From assembly GCF_036759925.1 (NCBI RefSeq), contig NZ_JAPKIB010000009.1:1-64000 (forward strand): DNA of 64,000 nt, written 5' to 3'. Each line of letters begins with the position of its first letter. The stretch's first letter is position 1. The notes beneath the pieces are model-generated. The model was not told the origin of the DNA. It did not search any database and worked only from the letters and a program-made list of their open reading frames with translations. This stretch comes from Kluyvera sp036759925 (GTDB lineage Bacteria; Pseudomonadota; Gammaproteobacteria; Enterobacterales; Enterobacteriaceae). The position numbers and the translations under genes are program-made. Below, piece by piece: positions 1-8,819 of this stretch.

Positions 1-4
1 GAAA

Positions 5-49
5 GTGTTACCTATGTTCCCGGTCTGAAGTGTTACCTATGTATCCGGT
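5..49. repeat. Two tandem copies of a ~20-bp repeat
   Basis: Two near-identical copies of agtgttacctatgt followed by a ccggtc block lie at about 5-24 and 30-49, differing at two bases. Closely spaced copies of one short motif can mark the end of an insertion sequence (IS481-type ends are one possibility), but no transposase is present and the element, if any, lies beyond the left edge. The rest of 1-350 holds a REP-like inverted repeat and an AT-rich upstream region of kgtP. I see no gene there. Confidence 0.45.
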
Positions 50-61
50 CGTACATGCGTT

Positions 62-142
62 CGCCCGGGCTACAGACGGTGATAATGAAACCGTAGCCCG
101 GACGAGGCGTTTACGCCGACTCCGGGGCCATGCACACCGCCA
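62..142. repeat. REP-like palindromic repeat
   Basis: The inverted arms cccgggctac (64-73) and gtagcccgg (93-101) are followed by a second GC-rich arm ending near 142. The arms share the gtagcccgg core with the repeats at 8740-8808 and 57238-57312, so they are members of one dispersed extragenic family. Confidence 0.6.
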
Positions 143-350
143 GATGTATACCCACTCCTTTCGTTTCTCCCTTCAAACGAACCTCACCACTGAAGTTACT
201 CCTAAATCGTGATCTTGCTAATGAAAAACGTGACAGTGGTCACTAATTTACATATAACAATTATATAACATTTCATTTACTAAAATATCTGCCTGCGTGA
301 CGTGTTACGCCCGGTTAAGGCAGGAGATCGCTTTTGGCAGGAGTTAACAA

Positions 351-1649
351 ATGGCTGTAACCAGTGTGACCCCAGAAGGGACGCTTACCGGCAGCGATAC
401 TCGCCGTCGTATCATGGCAATTGTCGGGGCATCATCGGGGAATCTCGTTGAATGGTTTGACTTTTATGTCTACTCGTTCTGTTCTCTGTATTTTGCCCAT
501 ATTTTCTTTCCATCCGGAAATACCACCACCCAGCTCCTGCAAACCGCAGGCGTCTTTGCCGCCGGTTTTCTGATGCGCCCTATCGGCGGATGGCTGTTTG
601 GCCGCATCGCCGACCGCCGCGGACGCAAAGTTTCAATGCTTATCTCCGTCTGTATGATGTGCTTTGGCTCGCTGGTGATCGCCTGCCTGCCGGGCTACAG
701 CGTGATTGGTACCTGGGCTCCGGCGTTGCTGCTGCTGGCGCGTCTGTTCCAGGGACTCTCCGTCGGTGGAGAGTACGGCACAAGTGCAACCTATATGAGT
801 GAAGTCGCGGTTGAAGGGCGCAAAGGCTTCTATGCGTCATTCCAGTACGTCACCTTAATCGGTGGCCAGCTGCTGGCGGTACTGGTCGTTGTTATTCTGC
901 AAAACGTGATGGACAGCGAAAGCCTCCACGCCTGGGGCTGGCGTATACCGTTCGCGATGGGGGCAGTGCTGGCGATTGTTGCGCTGTGGCTGCGTCGTCA
1001 ACTGGATGAAACATCACAGAAAGAGACACGTACGCTAAAAGAGGCGGGCTCCTTCAAAGGGTTATGGCGTAATCGCCGAGCCTTCGTGATGGTGTTAGGC
1101 TTTACCGCGGCAGGGTCGCTAAGCTTCTATACCTTCACCACCTATATGCAAAAGTATCTGGTGAACACCGCAGGCATGAGCGCAAACCTCGCCAGCGTGA
1201 TTATGACGGCAGCGCTGTTTGTTTACATGCTGGTACAGCCGTTCTTTGGCCTGCTTTCGGACAGAGTCGGTCGCCGAACCTCGATGCTCTGCTTTGGCGC
1301 GCTGGCGACGTTGTTTACCGTGCCCATTCTCTCGGCATTGCAAAACGTCACTTCGCCTTATGCTGCATTTGGTTTGGTGATGTGCGCACTGTTGATTACC
1401 AGCTTCTATACCTCAATCAGCGGGATTCTGAAGGCTGAAATGTTCCCGGCACAGGTTCGTGCTCTGGGTGTCGGGCTCTCTTATGCGGTAGCGAATGCGC
1501 TGTTTGGTGGTTCGGCTGAGTACGTTGCGCTGTCGCTGAAGTCGTCCGGGATTGAGACGGCCTTCTTCTGGTATGTCACGGTGATGGCGGCGCTGGCATT
1601 CCTGGTATCGCTGAAGCTGCACCGCAAAGGGAAGGGGTTACGCCTGTAG
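351..1649 (+). CDS. kgtP: Alpha-ketoglutarate:H+ symporter KgtP
   Basis: KgtP is an inner-membrane major facilitator superfamily permease that takes up 2-oxoglutarate with protons. The 432-residue length equals that of the E. coli protein and the sequence is almost collinear with it. The MFS signature GRIADRRGRK between helices 2 and 3 is at residues 84-93. A second copy of the motif (SDRVGRR) starts the C-terminal half, and about twelve hydrophobic segments are visible. The ATG at 351 follows a ggcaggag ribosome binding site about 10 bases upstream. The gene converges on yfiM with a 4-base gap. The AT-rich 230-350 stretch presumably carries its promoter. Confidence 0.96.
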   Translation: MAVTSVTPEGTLTGSDTRRRIMAIVGASSGNLVEWFDFYVYSFCSLYFAHIFFPSGNTTTQLLQTAGVFAAGFLMRPIGGWLFGRIADRRGRKVSMLISVCMMCFGSLVIACLPGYSVIGTWAPALLLLARLFQGLSVGGEYGTSATYMSEVAVEGRKGFYASFQYVTLIGGQLLAVLVVVILQNVMDSESLHAWGWRIPFAMGAVLAIVALWLRRQLDETSQKETRTLKEAGSFKGLWRNRRAFVMVLGFTAAGSLSFYTFTTYMQKYLVNTAGMSANLASVIMTAALFVYMLVQPFFGLLSDRVGRRTSMLCFGALATLFTVPILSALQNVTSPYAAFGLVMCALLITSFYTSISGILKAEMFPAQVRALGVGLSYAVANALFGGSAEYVALSLKSSGIETAFFWYVTVMAALAFLVSLKLHRKGKGLRL

Positions 1650-1653
1650 CACG

Positions 1654-1980
1654 CTAATGCTGCGCCAGCTGCCACACCGCATAGCCGGTTGTGGCACCGG
1701 CGACATCCCACGCAAAGTCTTTCCAGCTCCAGCCGCTCCCCGCCGGGCGGCTATCCCACAGCTCTTTTGATGCCCCCAGACTGACGGAAAACATAAAGCC
1801 AATGGCGGCGCTGCGGTCGCGGCTGATGCCCTGGTGCTGCGCATATTCGTTACCGGCGGCAGAGAGCATGGCGGAGGCAATAAAGTGCTGGGCTTTATCC
1901 TGCCCGCTCCAGCTGTCGTTTGCCATATGGCTACAGCCGCTTAATACGAGCGCGCTACAAAGAACGAGGATGCGGGTCAT
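1654..1980 (-). CDS. yfiM: YfiM family putative lipoprotein
   Basis: This is a 108-residue protein with a lipoprotein signal: a short basic start (MTR), a hydrophobic stretch and the lipobox LSGC with the acylated cysteine near residue 16. The rest contains KAQHFIASAMLSAAGNEYAQ and a later AATTGYAVWQ-like hydrophobic region. It matches E. coli YfiM, whose function is unknown. The gene lies downstream of pssA on the same strand but is separated from it by a strong terminator at 1993-2018, so it probably has its own promoter. Confidence 0.88.
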   Translation of the reverse strand: MTRILVLCSALVLSGCSHMANDSWSGQDKAQHFIASAMLSAAGNEYAQHQGISRDRSAAIGFMFSVSLGASKELWDSRPAGSGWSWKDFAWDVAGATTGYAVWQLAQH

Positions 1981-1992
1981 TATAGCTCCTTG

Positions 1993-2018
1993 AAAAAAAG
2001 CCCCGTCGAAACGGGGCT
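1993..2018 (-). terminator. Rho-independent terminator of pssA
   Basis: The stem agcccc/ggggct with a short loop is followed, on the minus strand, by a run of seven T residues. It begins six bases after the pssA stop codon. Confidence 0.9.
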
Positions 2019-2023
2019 ACAAT

Positions 2024-3379
2024 TTAAAGGATACGACTGATCAGTCGGTCGATACGAATACGTCGCAGACGACGAATCAGCTTACGCACCTTAACGGGGT
2101 ATTCTGCGATGCTTTGTAGATCGCGGAAATCATTCACCACCGTTGTGTTTTTGCGGATCAGATCCAGCTCTTTCTGGCGCATAGAAGCCAGCTGCTTTTT
2201 CGGGTCGTGGATCAGCACGGCGTTTTCCAGATCCAGGCGCCAGGCGCGGGGGTTAAGGTTGTTGCCGGTCAGCAGGATCCACTCGTTATCCACCCACATC
2301 CCTTTCAGGTGATAGGTATTATCCTCGTCTTTCCACAGACGCACGGTCAGCTGATCGGTATTGATGTAATACTGCAAGCGGCTAAGGAAGCGGCGCAGGT
2401 TAATCTCATACAGATAAGGCAGCGCACCGATAATTTTAAACGGCTCGTTTTCAGGAATATAAAAGTCGTTTGCCGTCTTATCACCGACGATGATCTCGAC
2501 TTTTTTCCCATCCCGCAGCAAGCGAATAATATTCCGCACCAGCAGCGCAGGCAGGTTGAAGTATGGCGTGCAGATGGTGAGCTTTTCTTCAGTGCACGGC
2601 ATCAGGTGGAAAATCGTTTTATTCAGTACGCTGGTTTTGCCCAGACCAACCAGCGGCGTGACGGTGAGCTCGTCATCGCTGGCGTTACCCTCAAAATGGT
2701 AGCTGGTATCGCGCAGCTCCTGACGATAAAGACGAATATCGTTTTTAATTTCCGGGCTTTTCGGACGCTCGGTATTATCGAGACGGTTAACGCCGCGACC
2801 TTCAACCAGATTCTCCGATACCCAATTAAACATGATGTCAGCCATCTGCGGGTTACGGATGCACTGATAGCGGTCATAGCGGTATTTATCGTGCTGATGC
2901 AGATAAACATCGTTGATACTCGCGCCGCTGTACAGCACGCAGTCATCAATAATGAAGCCCTTAAAGTGCAGCACGCCGAGCGCTTCACGGGTGTTGATAG
3001 GCACGCCGTAAACGGGAACCTCTACGCCCGGATTCTCTTTCGCAGTACGGCAGTACCAGTCCGCATTGGTATTAGAAGCGGCAGCGCCAATACGCCCACG
3101 TTGTGCGCGATGCCAGTCAACCAGCACGCGGATTTCAAGCTCCGGACGTTGACGCTTGGCTTCATACAAGGCTTGCAGAATCGTCTTTCCGGCGTCGTCC
3201 TGTTCGAGGTACAACGCGACGATGCAAATTCGGCGCGTGGCGCTAGCGATTTTTGCGAGCAGAGCTTCACGAAAATCTGCTGGAGCATAGAAAAACTCAA
3301 TATCATCAACAGACTGTGAAAGCTTGGGTAGTTGGGCAAGGTGTTGTTGATGTTTATTACGCTTAAATTTTGACAACAT
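2024..3379 (-). CDS. pssA: CDP-diacylglycerol-serine O-phosphatidyltransferase
   Basis: PssA makes phosphatidylserine from CDP-diacylglycerol and L-serine, the committed step to phosphatidylethanolamine. It is a phospholipase-D superfamily enzyme. Two HKD motifs are visible: H138, K140, D145 (HFKGFIIDD) and a second near residues 357-364 (YHLKGMWVD). The C-terminus is strongly basic (KLIRRLRRIRIDRLISRIL), suiting its peripheral association with acidic membranes and ribosomes. The 451-residue length equals the E. coli enzyme. The ATG at 3379 is chosen over the GTG one codon upstream because it gives the conserved N-terminus MLSKFKRNKH. It lies downstream of patZ on the same strand with a 108-base gap. 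Confidence 0.97.
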   Translation of the reverse strand: MLSKFKRNKHQQHLAQLPKLSQSVDDIEFFYAPADFREALLAKIASATRRICIVALYLEQDDAGKTILQALYEAKRQRPELEIRVLVDWHRAQRGRIGAAASNTNADWYCRTAKENPGVEVPVYGVPINTREALGVLHFKGFIIDDCVLYSGASINDVYLHQHDKYRYDRYQCIRNPQMADIMFNWVSENLVEGRGVNRLDNTERPKSPEIKNDIRLYRQELRDTSYHFEGNASDDELTVTPLVGLGKTSVLNKTIFHLMPCTEEKLTICTPYFNLPALLVRNIIRLLRDGKKVEIIVGDKTANDFYIPENEPFKIIGALPYLYEINLRRFLSRLQYYINTDQLTVRLWKDEDNTYHLKGMWVDNEWILLTGNNLNPRAWRLDLENAVLIHDPKKQLASMRQKELDLIRKNTTVVNDFRDLQSIAEYPVKVRKLIRRLRRIRIDRLISRIL

Positions 3380-3487
3380 CACAGTGCGTTTCTTCTCTGG
3401 TTTAGTGAAGGGTCCTCTGTACCTGGCAGACGACGTAAGCGGTCAATGATACCATCTCTGTCGGGTAAGGGCAGCATTTCCAGCAAC

Positions 3488-6139
3488 TTAGTCATCACTC
3501 AGCCTTAGGGATAGCCCGACGATGCCATCTTCCAGCTGAATATCAACGCCAAAACCGAGCTTCCTCGCGAGCGCTATCATTCCGCGATTATTGGGCATGG
3601 TAATGCCGTTCAGGCGCAGTAAACCGTGAGCGCGAGTGTAGCCGATAAGCTTATCCAGCAACTTCCCGCCGAGCCCAAGGCCTTTTAGATCGGAACGTAC
3701 CAGTACGGCAAATTCCGCGTCGATATTATCCGGATCGGAAATCGCGCGGGTCACGCCGAGGATCTCGGTATCATCGCCAGAACCGTGAACCGCCACAAAG
3801 GCCATTTCTCGATCGTAGTCGATCTGCGTCATGTTGGCTAAATCGTCATGGGTAAATTCGTTAATCTCGCTAAAGTAGCGGTAGTAGAGATCCTCTTTTG
3901 TGACCCGGGCGATAAACTGCTGCAATAGCGGCTCATCTTCCGGCAGGATAGGGCGAAACAGGCAGCGTTCGCCGTTTTTCATGGTGACCCACTCTTCCAG
4001 ATGCTGAGGATACGGACGAATGGCGAGCCGACTCTCGCTCGAACCACTAAACGGGGCGATATCCAGCGTCACATCCAGCGCGGTAAATTCGTTACCGGAG
4101 ACCAGCAGCGGGTGAATATCCAGACGCTGGATCTCCGGGCAGTCAACAATCAGGTTAGAAACCTGCACCAACAGCTGGCTTAAACCCGGGATATCTAACG
4201 GGCGGAGCGCGCTGCGGCCGCGGATTTTCTTACCCTTAATGGCCTGAATCACCAGATAGCGCGCCAGCGTCATATTCAGCGGTGGCAGCGCTACGGCGGC
4301 CTGATCTTCCGCACGCCACTCTACGCCGCCTTCGCCTAGCATAATCAGCGGGCCGAAAACTGGGTCGTGCTCAACCACTACGCGTAGCTCCTGTGCGCCA
4401 GCACGGTTGGCCATACTCTGCACCAGTAGGCCGTGAATGCGCGCCTGTGGCCAGGCCATTTTGACGCGGTCAAGAATGGCGTCGGCAGCCTGCTGTACCT
4501 CGGTGGCGGTACGTAAGTAGAGCATGACGCCCTGAACTTCCGATTTGTGCGGAATGTCCGGCGAGCGCAGTTTCAACGCCACCGGATAACCAATTTGCTC
4601 GGCGATATGCACCGCCTCGGCGCTGTCTGAGGCAATCCAGGTTGGCAGCGTATTCAACCCATAGGCTTCCAGGATCGGACGCACTTCGTGGGTGTCCAGC
4701 GCGCGGATGCCGCTGTCTATTGCCTGCTGTAATAGCTCGTGCGCCTGGCTGGTATTGGCCGTCAGGCTATGCGGCAGCGCCGGTGTTTCCCGCAGCTGCT
4801 TCTGGTTACGCCGGTATTCCACCATATGCATAAAGGCGGTAATCGTCCCTTCCGGCGTACGGTAGGTTGGGATGCCCGCATCGCTGAACATGCGGCGCGC
4901 TTCCCGTGAGGAATATTCGCCGCACCAGTTGGTCAGCACGCTAATGTAGTTCCCACGCGGGTGCTTCTTGATAAGGTCAATCAGCGCGGTGGCGCTTTCG
5001 CTGCCCGGCGCCGTAGCGCTAGGAGAGTGGATTACCATCAGGGCATCCAGGTCTGGGCTATTGAGCAGCACATTCACCGCTGCTAAATAGTGTTCGATGC
5101 TGGCGTCGTCGCGTAGATCCAGCGGGTTATTGGCCTCAACGGTGTCCGGCAACCGTTGTTGTAACTGTTGGCGCGTTTCGTCGCTGAGGGTGGCAAGCTT
5201 CCCGTTGCGCGCCCAGTGCTCGTCCAACGCCAGCGCGGCGGGTGCCGCGCCGTTGCTGATAATCATCAGCCGCTCGCCGCGAAGCGGGCGCATATGGCTG
5301 AGGGTTTCAACGGCGGAGAAAAGCTCGTGGGTATCCTGCACGCGCAGCAGACCCGCACGTTGAATGGCCGCATCCCAGGCCGGATCCATCCCGGAGTTCA
5401 CGTGCAGCAGACGCTGAGCGGCTGGGCTGCGCCCGCTTTTAATCACCAGAATCGGCTTATTGCGTGAGGCGCTACGGGCGGCGGAGACGAAGCGCCGTGC
5501 ATCGCTGAGTTGCTCCAGATAGAGCAGAATAGCGCTGGTTTTGCTGTCACGCGCCAGATAGTCGAGCAGGTCGTCGACATCAATATCCAGGCTGTCACCC
5601 AGCGCGATAAAGTAAGAAAACCCCATCTCCCGCTGCTGAGCCCAGTCGAGGATGGTATTGGAAACGGCAGCCGACTGAGAAATAAAAGCCAGCTTGCCTT
5701 TGCGAATGGGTACCGGGGAAAAGCTGGCGTTCAGGCCCTGCCATGGCGCCAGTAGCCCGAGGCTGTTTGGCCCCAGCAGACGCATCTGATAGCGGGCGGC
5801 GCAGGCTTTTAGCGCGCTGAACTGATCGGGAGTAGAAGAGAGAATAATGCAGGTTTTGCAACCCTTTTCCCCTAGCGCTTCCAGTAGCTCAAGGTTGCGC
5901 CGAGCGTGGGTGCAAAGCACCGCGAGATCTGGCGAAAAGGGGAGGCTGTCAATCGTCGGCCAGGCGAGAACGCCAAGCACCGCTTTCCAGGCTGGAGTTA
6001 CGGGCAGAACGGGGCCGGCAAAGCCGCCGGCCAGTAGATTCTGCATCATCAAAAAACCGGCCCGTTGTGGTTTCATTGAGGCACCAATCACCGCAATGGA
6101 TTTTGGCCTCAGAAGTGCTTCCAGCCCACGTTGACTCAT
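3488..6139 (-). CDS. patZ: Protein lysine acetyltransferase PatZ (Pka/YfiQ)
   Basis: PatZ acetylates lysines of metabolic enzymes, notably acetyl-CoA synthetase, using acetyl-CoA. The 883-residue chain has the expected order: an N-terminal CoA-binding domain of the ADP-forming acyl-CoA synthetase type (starting RPKSIAVIGAS), succinyl-CoA-ligase-like domains, an ATP-grasp-like region at about 480-700, and a C-terminal GNAT domain at about 725-880 (FAVLVRSDLKGLGLGGKLLD is its acetyl-CoA loop). E. coli PatZ is 886 residues. It lies 35 bases downstream of tapT on the same strand, so the two may be cotranscribed. I see no clear CRP site by eye. Confidence 0.95.
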   Translation of the reverse strand: MSQRGLEALLRPKSIAVIGASMKPQRAGFLMMQNLLAGGFAGPVLPVTPAWKAVLGVLAWPTIDSLPFSPDLAVLCTHARRNLELLEALGEKGCKTCIILSSTPDQFSALKACAARYQMRLLGPNSLGLLAPWQGLNASFSPVPIRKGKLAFISQSAAVSNTILDWAQQREMGFSYFIALGDSLDIDVDDLLDYLARDSKTSAILLYLEQLSDARRFVSAARSASRNKPILVIKSGRSPAAQRLLHVNSGMDPAWDAAIQRAGLLRVQDTHELFSAVETLSHMRPLRGERLMIISNGAAPAALALDEHWARNGKLATLSDETRQQLQQRLPDTVEANNPLDLRDDASIEHYLAAVNVLLNSPDLDALMVIHSPSATAPGSESATALIDLIKKHPRGNYISVLTNWCGEYSSREARRMFSDAGIPTYRTPEGTITAFMHMVEYRRNQKQLRETPALPHSLTANTSQAHELLQQAIDSGIRALDTHEVRPILEAYGLNTLPTWIASDSAEAVHIAEQIGYPVALKLRSPDIPHKSEVQGVMLYLRTATEVQQAADAILDRVKMAWPQARIHGLLVQSMANRAGAQELRVVVEHDPVFGPLIMLGEGGVEWRAEDQAAVALPPLNMTLARYLVIQAIKGKKIRGRSALRPLDIPGLSQLLVQVSNLIVDCPEIQRLDIHPLLVSGNEFTALDVTLDIAPFSGSSESRLAIRPYPQHLEEWVTMKNGERCLFRPILPEDEPLLQQFIARVTKEDLYYRYFSEINEFTHDDLANMTQIDYDREMAFVAVHGSGDDTEILGVTRAISDPDNIDAEFAVLVRSDLKGLGLGGKLLDKLIGYTRAHGLLRLNGITMPNNRGMIALARKLGFGVDIQLEDGIVGLSLRLSDD

Positions 6140-6174
6140 AGCCGTCTTCCTTACGCGACAGTAATTTAATGAGT

Positions 6175-6873
6175 TTAACCGTTTTCCGCTTCGGCTGTTG
6201 TGATGTTCCCCTGATGATGAGCTTTTCCTGCAAGGTAGTGCTCACGAAAGCGGGTGAAGTGCCCGCTGAGCGCAGAGGCGGCACCGGTGTCGTTGGCTAA
6301 ATCCAATAGCGCAATGGCGACTTCGGCGGTGCAGTACTGACCTTCGACATGGGCTTCGCGTAGGCTGTATGCCGACACCCGCGACAGGTCGACGGAGATA
6401 AGCGGCAGATTGTCCAGCCACGGGCTTTTACGGAACATTTTCCGCGCTTCTGGCCAGGTTCCGTCTAACATAATAAACAGCGGCGGTTTTCCGGCGGGTG
6501 GCGTAGTGAGCACCTGACGGTCTGGGTCTGCGTAGGACGAGGGGAAAACCACCATCGGCTGATAGTCCGGGTTTTTAACCAGCTCGAGCAGCGCCTGCGG
6601 CGGCTCGGTACGTGACCATTGAAAAGCCTCGGTTTGCGGCAAAATGTCGGCAATCAGGCGGCCTGTGTTGCTGGGCTTCATTGGTTCGGTATCGAACATC
6701 ACCAGGCAAAAACGGCTCTTTGCTGGATGCGGGGCGATGGTGTCGCACAGACAGTAGCGTTGCACCAGCAGACAGCGCTGGCAGCGGCGAACCCGATTAC
6801 CACGGGCAAGAAAAGGGCGAGTCGCGCGGGCAAGTCGCTCGGCGCGCAACCGAAGAACGGCGTTATCAATCAT
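6175..6873 (-). CDS. tapT: tRNA-uridine aminocarboxypropyltransferase TapT (DTW domain)
   Basis: The protein (formerly YfiP) belongs to the DTW-domain family and transfers the aminocarboxypropyl group of S-adenosylmethionine to uridine 47 of some tRNAs (acp3U). The 232-residue chain has an N-terminal cysteine cluster RCQRCLLVQRYCLC near residue 30, likely a zinc ribbon, and the core LDGTWPEARKMF, the DTW-family signature. The enzymatic role comes from the E. coli family member. It lies between trxC and patZ on the same strand. Confidence 0.9.
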   Translation of the reverse strand: MIDNAVLRLRAERLARATRPFLARGNRVRRCQRCLLVQRYCLCDTIAPHPAKSRFCLVMFDTEPMKPSNTGRLIADILPQTEAFQWSRTEPPQALLELVKNPDYQPMVVFPSSYADPDRQVLTTPPAGKPPLFIMLDGTWPEARKMFRKSPWLDNLPLISVDLSRVSAYSLREAHVEGQYCTAEVAIALLDLANDTGAASALSGHFTRFREHYLAGKAHHQGNITTAEAENG

Positions 6874-6915
6874 GGGAATCGTACGGCAAAAACGCTATTG
6901 TCGCAGAGGTGAATA

Positions 6916-6936
6916 CGGGGCACAAGATGTGCCCCG
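6916..6936 (-). terminator. Hairpin downstream of trxC
   Basis: A perfect 8-bp stem (cggggcac/gtgccccg) with a 5-base loop starts six bases after the trxC stop codon. The following bases on the minus strand are only weakly T-rich, so termination may be partial. Confidence 0.5.
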
Positions 6937-6942
6937 ATGGGA

Positions 6943-7368
6943 TTATGCCTGCAGGGCTTCGTTCAGCCAGCTTTCAAACGGCGCTTTCGGTACCGCGCCG
7001 TTAAGCATATCGACAACTTCACCATTTTTAAAAATCATAATGGTCGGGATGCTACGGATGCGAAAACGGGCGCTGAGCTCGCGTTCCGCTTCGGTGTTCA
7101 CTTTCACAAAACGAATTTTGCCGCTTTGCTCTTCGGCGACATCTTCGAAGATGGGGGCGAAGTTACGGCATGGGCCGCACCACGGCGCCCAGAAATCAAC
7201 AACAACGGGGAGATCGTCCTTCAGCAGTTTATCCAGCGTGCTGTCCGTAGCGTTAATCACTTCGCCATAGAACAGGTCTTCACCACAGCGTCCACATTTT
7301 GCCGCTTCGTTAATACGCGCTTCTGGAATGCGATTAAGCGCCTGGCAGTGGGCACAAACGGTATTCAT
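6943..7368 (-). CDS. trxC: Thioredoxin 2
   Basis: TrxC is a cytoplasmic protein-disulfide reductase induced by oxidative stress through OxyR in E. coli. The 141-residue chain has an extra N-terminal zinc-binding domain with two CxxC pairs (C5/C8 and C25/C28), then a thioredoxin fold with the active site WCGPC at 63-67 and the conserved cis-proline region IRSIPT. I looked for an OxyR site in the 204-base interval shared with divergent yfiF and found none I could defend by eye. Confidence 0.96.
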   Translation of the reverse strand: MNTVCAHCQALNRIPEARINEAAKCGRCGEDLFYGEVINATDSTLDKLLKDDLPVVVDFWAPWCGPCRNFAPIFEDVAEEQSGKIRFVKVNTEAERELSARFRIRSIPTIMIFKNGEVVDMLNGAVPKAPFESWLNEALQA

Positions 7369-7572
7369 AACTCACCTCTGGGTCATCGTGTTGCAGAACG
7401 GCAATGTTGCCGGGTGTTTCTATAATGTTACACATTATCAACAAGACTGTATTAATCAACAAGGCGTTTTATCCGATGGATATAATAGTCGTGGTCTTTT
7501 TTATGAAGTAATGGCTAAGCGCTAACACATCAGGTAATCTGCGCGCTTCGCGCAGCGCAGGTGGAGAAAAAC

Positions 7573-8673
7573 ATGAGCGACGAACTGAAAAACAAAAACG
7601 GCAAGGTCAAAGTGATGTACGTCCGCAGTGACGATGACTCGGACAAACGCACCCAAAATCCTCGTACTGGTAAAGGCGGAGGCCGTCCTGGCACATCCCG
7701 TGCTGGTGCTTCCCGTGCCGAAGGCGGTCGTCGCCCTGCCCGTGATGAGAGAAAGGGTCCTAACAGCGAACGCGGCCGTGAACGTGGCCGTGACCGCGAT
7801 GTAGAACGCGATCGCGAGCGTGGTGAAGGCTCCCCATGGCGTACGGTTTCCCGTGCTCCTGGTGATGACGCTCCGGCGAAAGCCGATCACGGCGGGATCA
7901 GCGGTAAAAGCTTTATCGATCCAGAAGTCCTGCGTCGTCAGCGCGCAGAAGAGACCCGTGTTTACGGTGAAAACGCCTGTCAGGCGCTGTTCCAGAGCCG
8001 CCCGGACGCTATCGTTCGTGCATGGTTCGTACAGAGTGTGACCCCACGCTTTAAAGAAGCGCTGCGCTGGATGGCGGCGAACCGTAAAGCCTATCACGTG
8101 GTTGACGAAGAAGAGCTGGCGAAAGCGTCCGGCACTGAGCACCACGGCGGCGTGTGCTTCCTGATCAAAAAGCGTAACGGAACGTCCGTACAGCAGTGGG
8201 TTGCGAAAAGCGGTGAAGAAGATTGCGTACTGGCGCTGGAAGATGCGGGTAACCCGCACAACCTTGGCGCGATGATCCGTAGCTGCGCGCACTTCGGTGT
8301 GAAAGGCGTGGTACTGCAGGATGCCGCGTTGCTGGAATCCGGTGCCGCTATCCGTACCGCAGAAGGTGGTGCTGAACACGTTGAGCCAATTACCGGCGAC
8401 GGCTTCATCGAGGCGCTGGAGCAGTTCCGCGACGCGGGCTACACCATTGTAACGACCAGCGGCAACGGCCGTGGCATGCCACTGTTCCAATCCGAGCTGC
8501 CTAAGAAGATGGTTCTGGCGCTGGGCCAGGATCGCGATGGCGTTTCCGAAGCAGCTGCCGCTATCGCTGACATGAGCGTTTCTATCGACGGGACGCGTGC
8601 CGTTGAAGGCCTGAACGTCTCCGTGGCGACGGGTGTGCTGTTAGCCGAATGGTGGCGTCAGCATAAAGCGTAA
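7573..8673 (+). CDS. yfiF: YfiF, SpoU/TrmH-family putative RNA 2'-O-methyltransferase
   Basis: The C-terminal half (about 215-365) is a SpoU-type SAM-dependent methyltransferase domain. It contains ALEDAGNPHNLGAMIRSC, the knot motif MVLALGQDRDGVS and the final GLNVSVATGVLLAEWW. A TrmH substrate-binding domain precedes it. The start ATG at 7573 gives the conserved N-terminus SDELKNKNGKVKVMYVRSDD. A GTG four codons upstream overlaps the ggtggag ribosome binding site and is less likely. Residues 58-86 form an arginine-rich, RG/RD-repeat linker that is about 20 residues longer than I recall for E. coli YfiF (345 residues). Its target RNA is unknown. Confidence 0.92.
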   Translation: MSDELKNKNGKVKVMYVRSDDDSDKRTQNPRTGKGGGRPGTSRAGASRAEGGRRPARDERKGPNSERGRERGRDRDVERDRERGEGSPWRTVSRAPGDDAPAKADHGGISGKSFIDPEVLRRQRAEETRVYGENACQALFQSRPDAIVRAWFVQSVTPRFKEALRWMAANRKAYHVVDEEELAKASGTEHHGGVCFLIKKRNGTSVQQWVAKSGEEDCVLALEDAGNPHNLGAMIRSCAHFGVKGVVLQDAALLESGAAIRTAEGGAEHVEPITGDGFIEALEQFRDAGYTIVTTSGNGRGMPLFQSELPKKMVLALGQDRDGVSEAAAAIADMSVSIDGTRAVEGLNVSVATGVLLAEWWRQHKA

Positions 8674-8689
8674 GCAAACGCGATGTTGA

Positions 8690-8727
8690 AAAAAAACCGG
8701 AAGAGGTGACTCGACCGGTTTTTTTGT
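8690..8727 (+). terminator. Rho-independent terminator of yfiF
   Basis: A run of A residues and aaccgg pair with ccggttttttt across a short loop (aagaggtgactcga). It begins 17 bases after the yfiF stop codon. Confidence 0.85.
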
Positions 8728-8739
8728 ATCTGTACTGCT

Positions 8740-8808
8740 CCCCGGCGTCACTGCGTTCGGCCGGGCTACATTTGAATCGTAGCCCGGCCGAGCAACGCGA
8801 CGCCGGGA
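8740..8808. repeat. REP/BIME-like inverted repeat
   Basis: Long imperfect inverted arms (ccccggcgtc...ggccgggctac and gtagcccggcc...gacgccggg) flank a small loop between yfiF and ung. It shares the gtagcccgg core with the repeats at 62-142 and 57238-57312. Confidence 0.75.
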
Positions 8809-8819
8809 AAACCTCCGAA

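Noticed and set aside
30..212. A 60-codon frame upstream of kgtP
   Set aside because: It runs through the tandem and REP-like repeats and has no conserved product.
1..350. The 3' end of a 5S rRNA gene, expected left of kgtP from E. coli gene order
   Set aside because: No 5S rRNA sequence or rRNA terminator is recognisable here.
7369..7572. An OxyR site for trxC
   Set aside because: Several ATAG/CTAT-like words occur but not with the spacing of a real OxyR site.
7522..8490. A 322-codon frame opposite yfiF
   Set aside because: Covers the conserved methyltransferase gene. Its translation shows no family signature.
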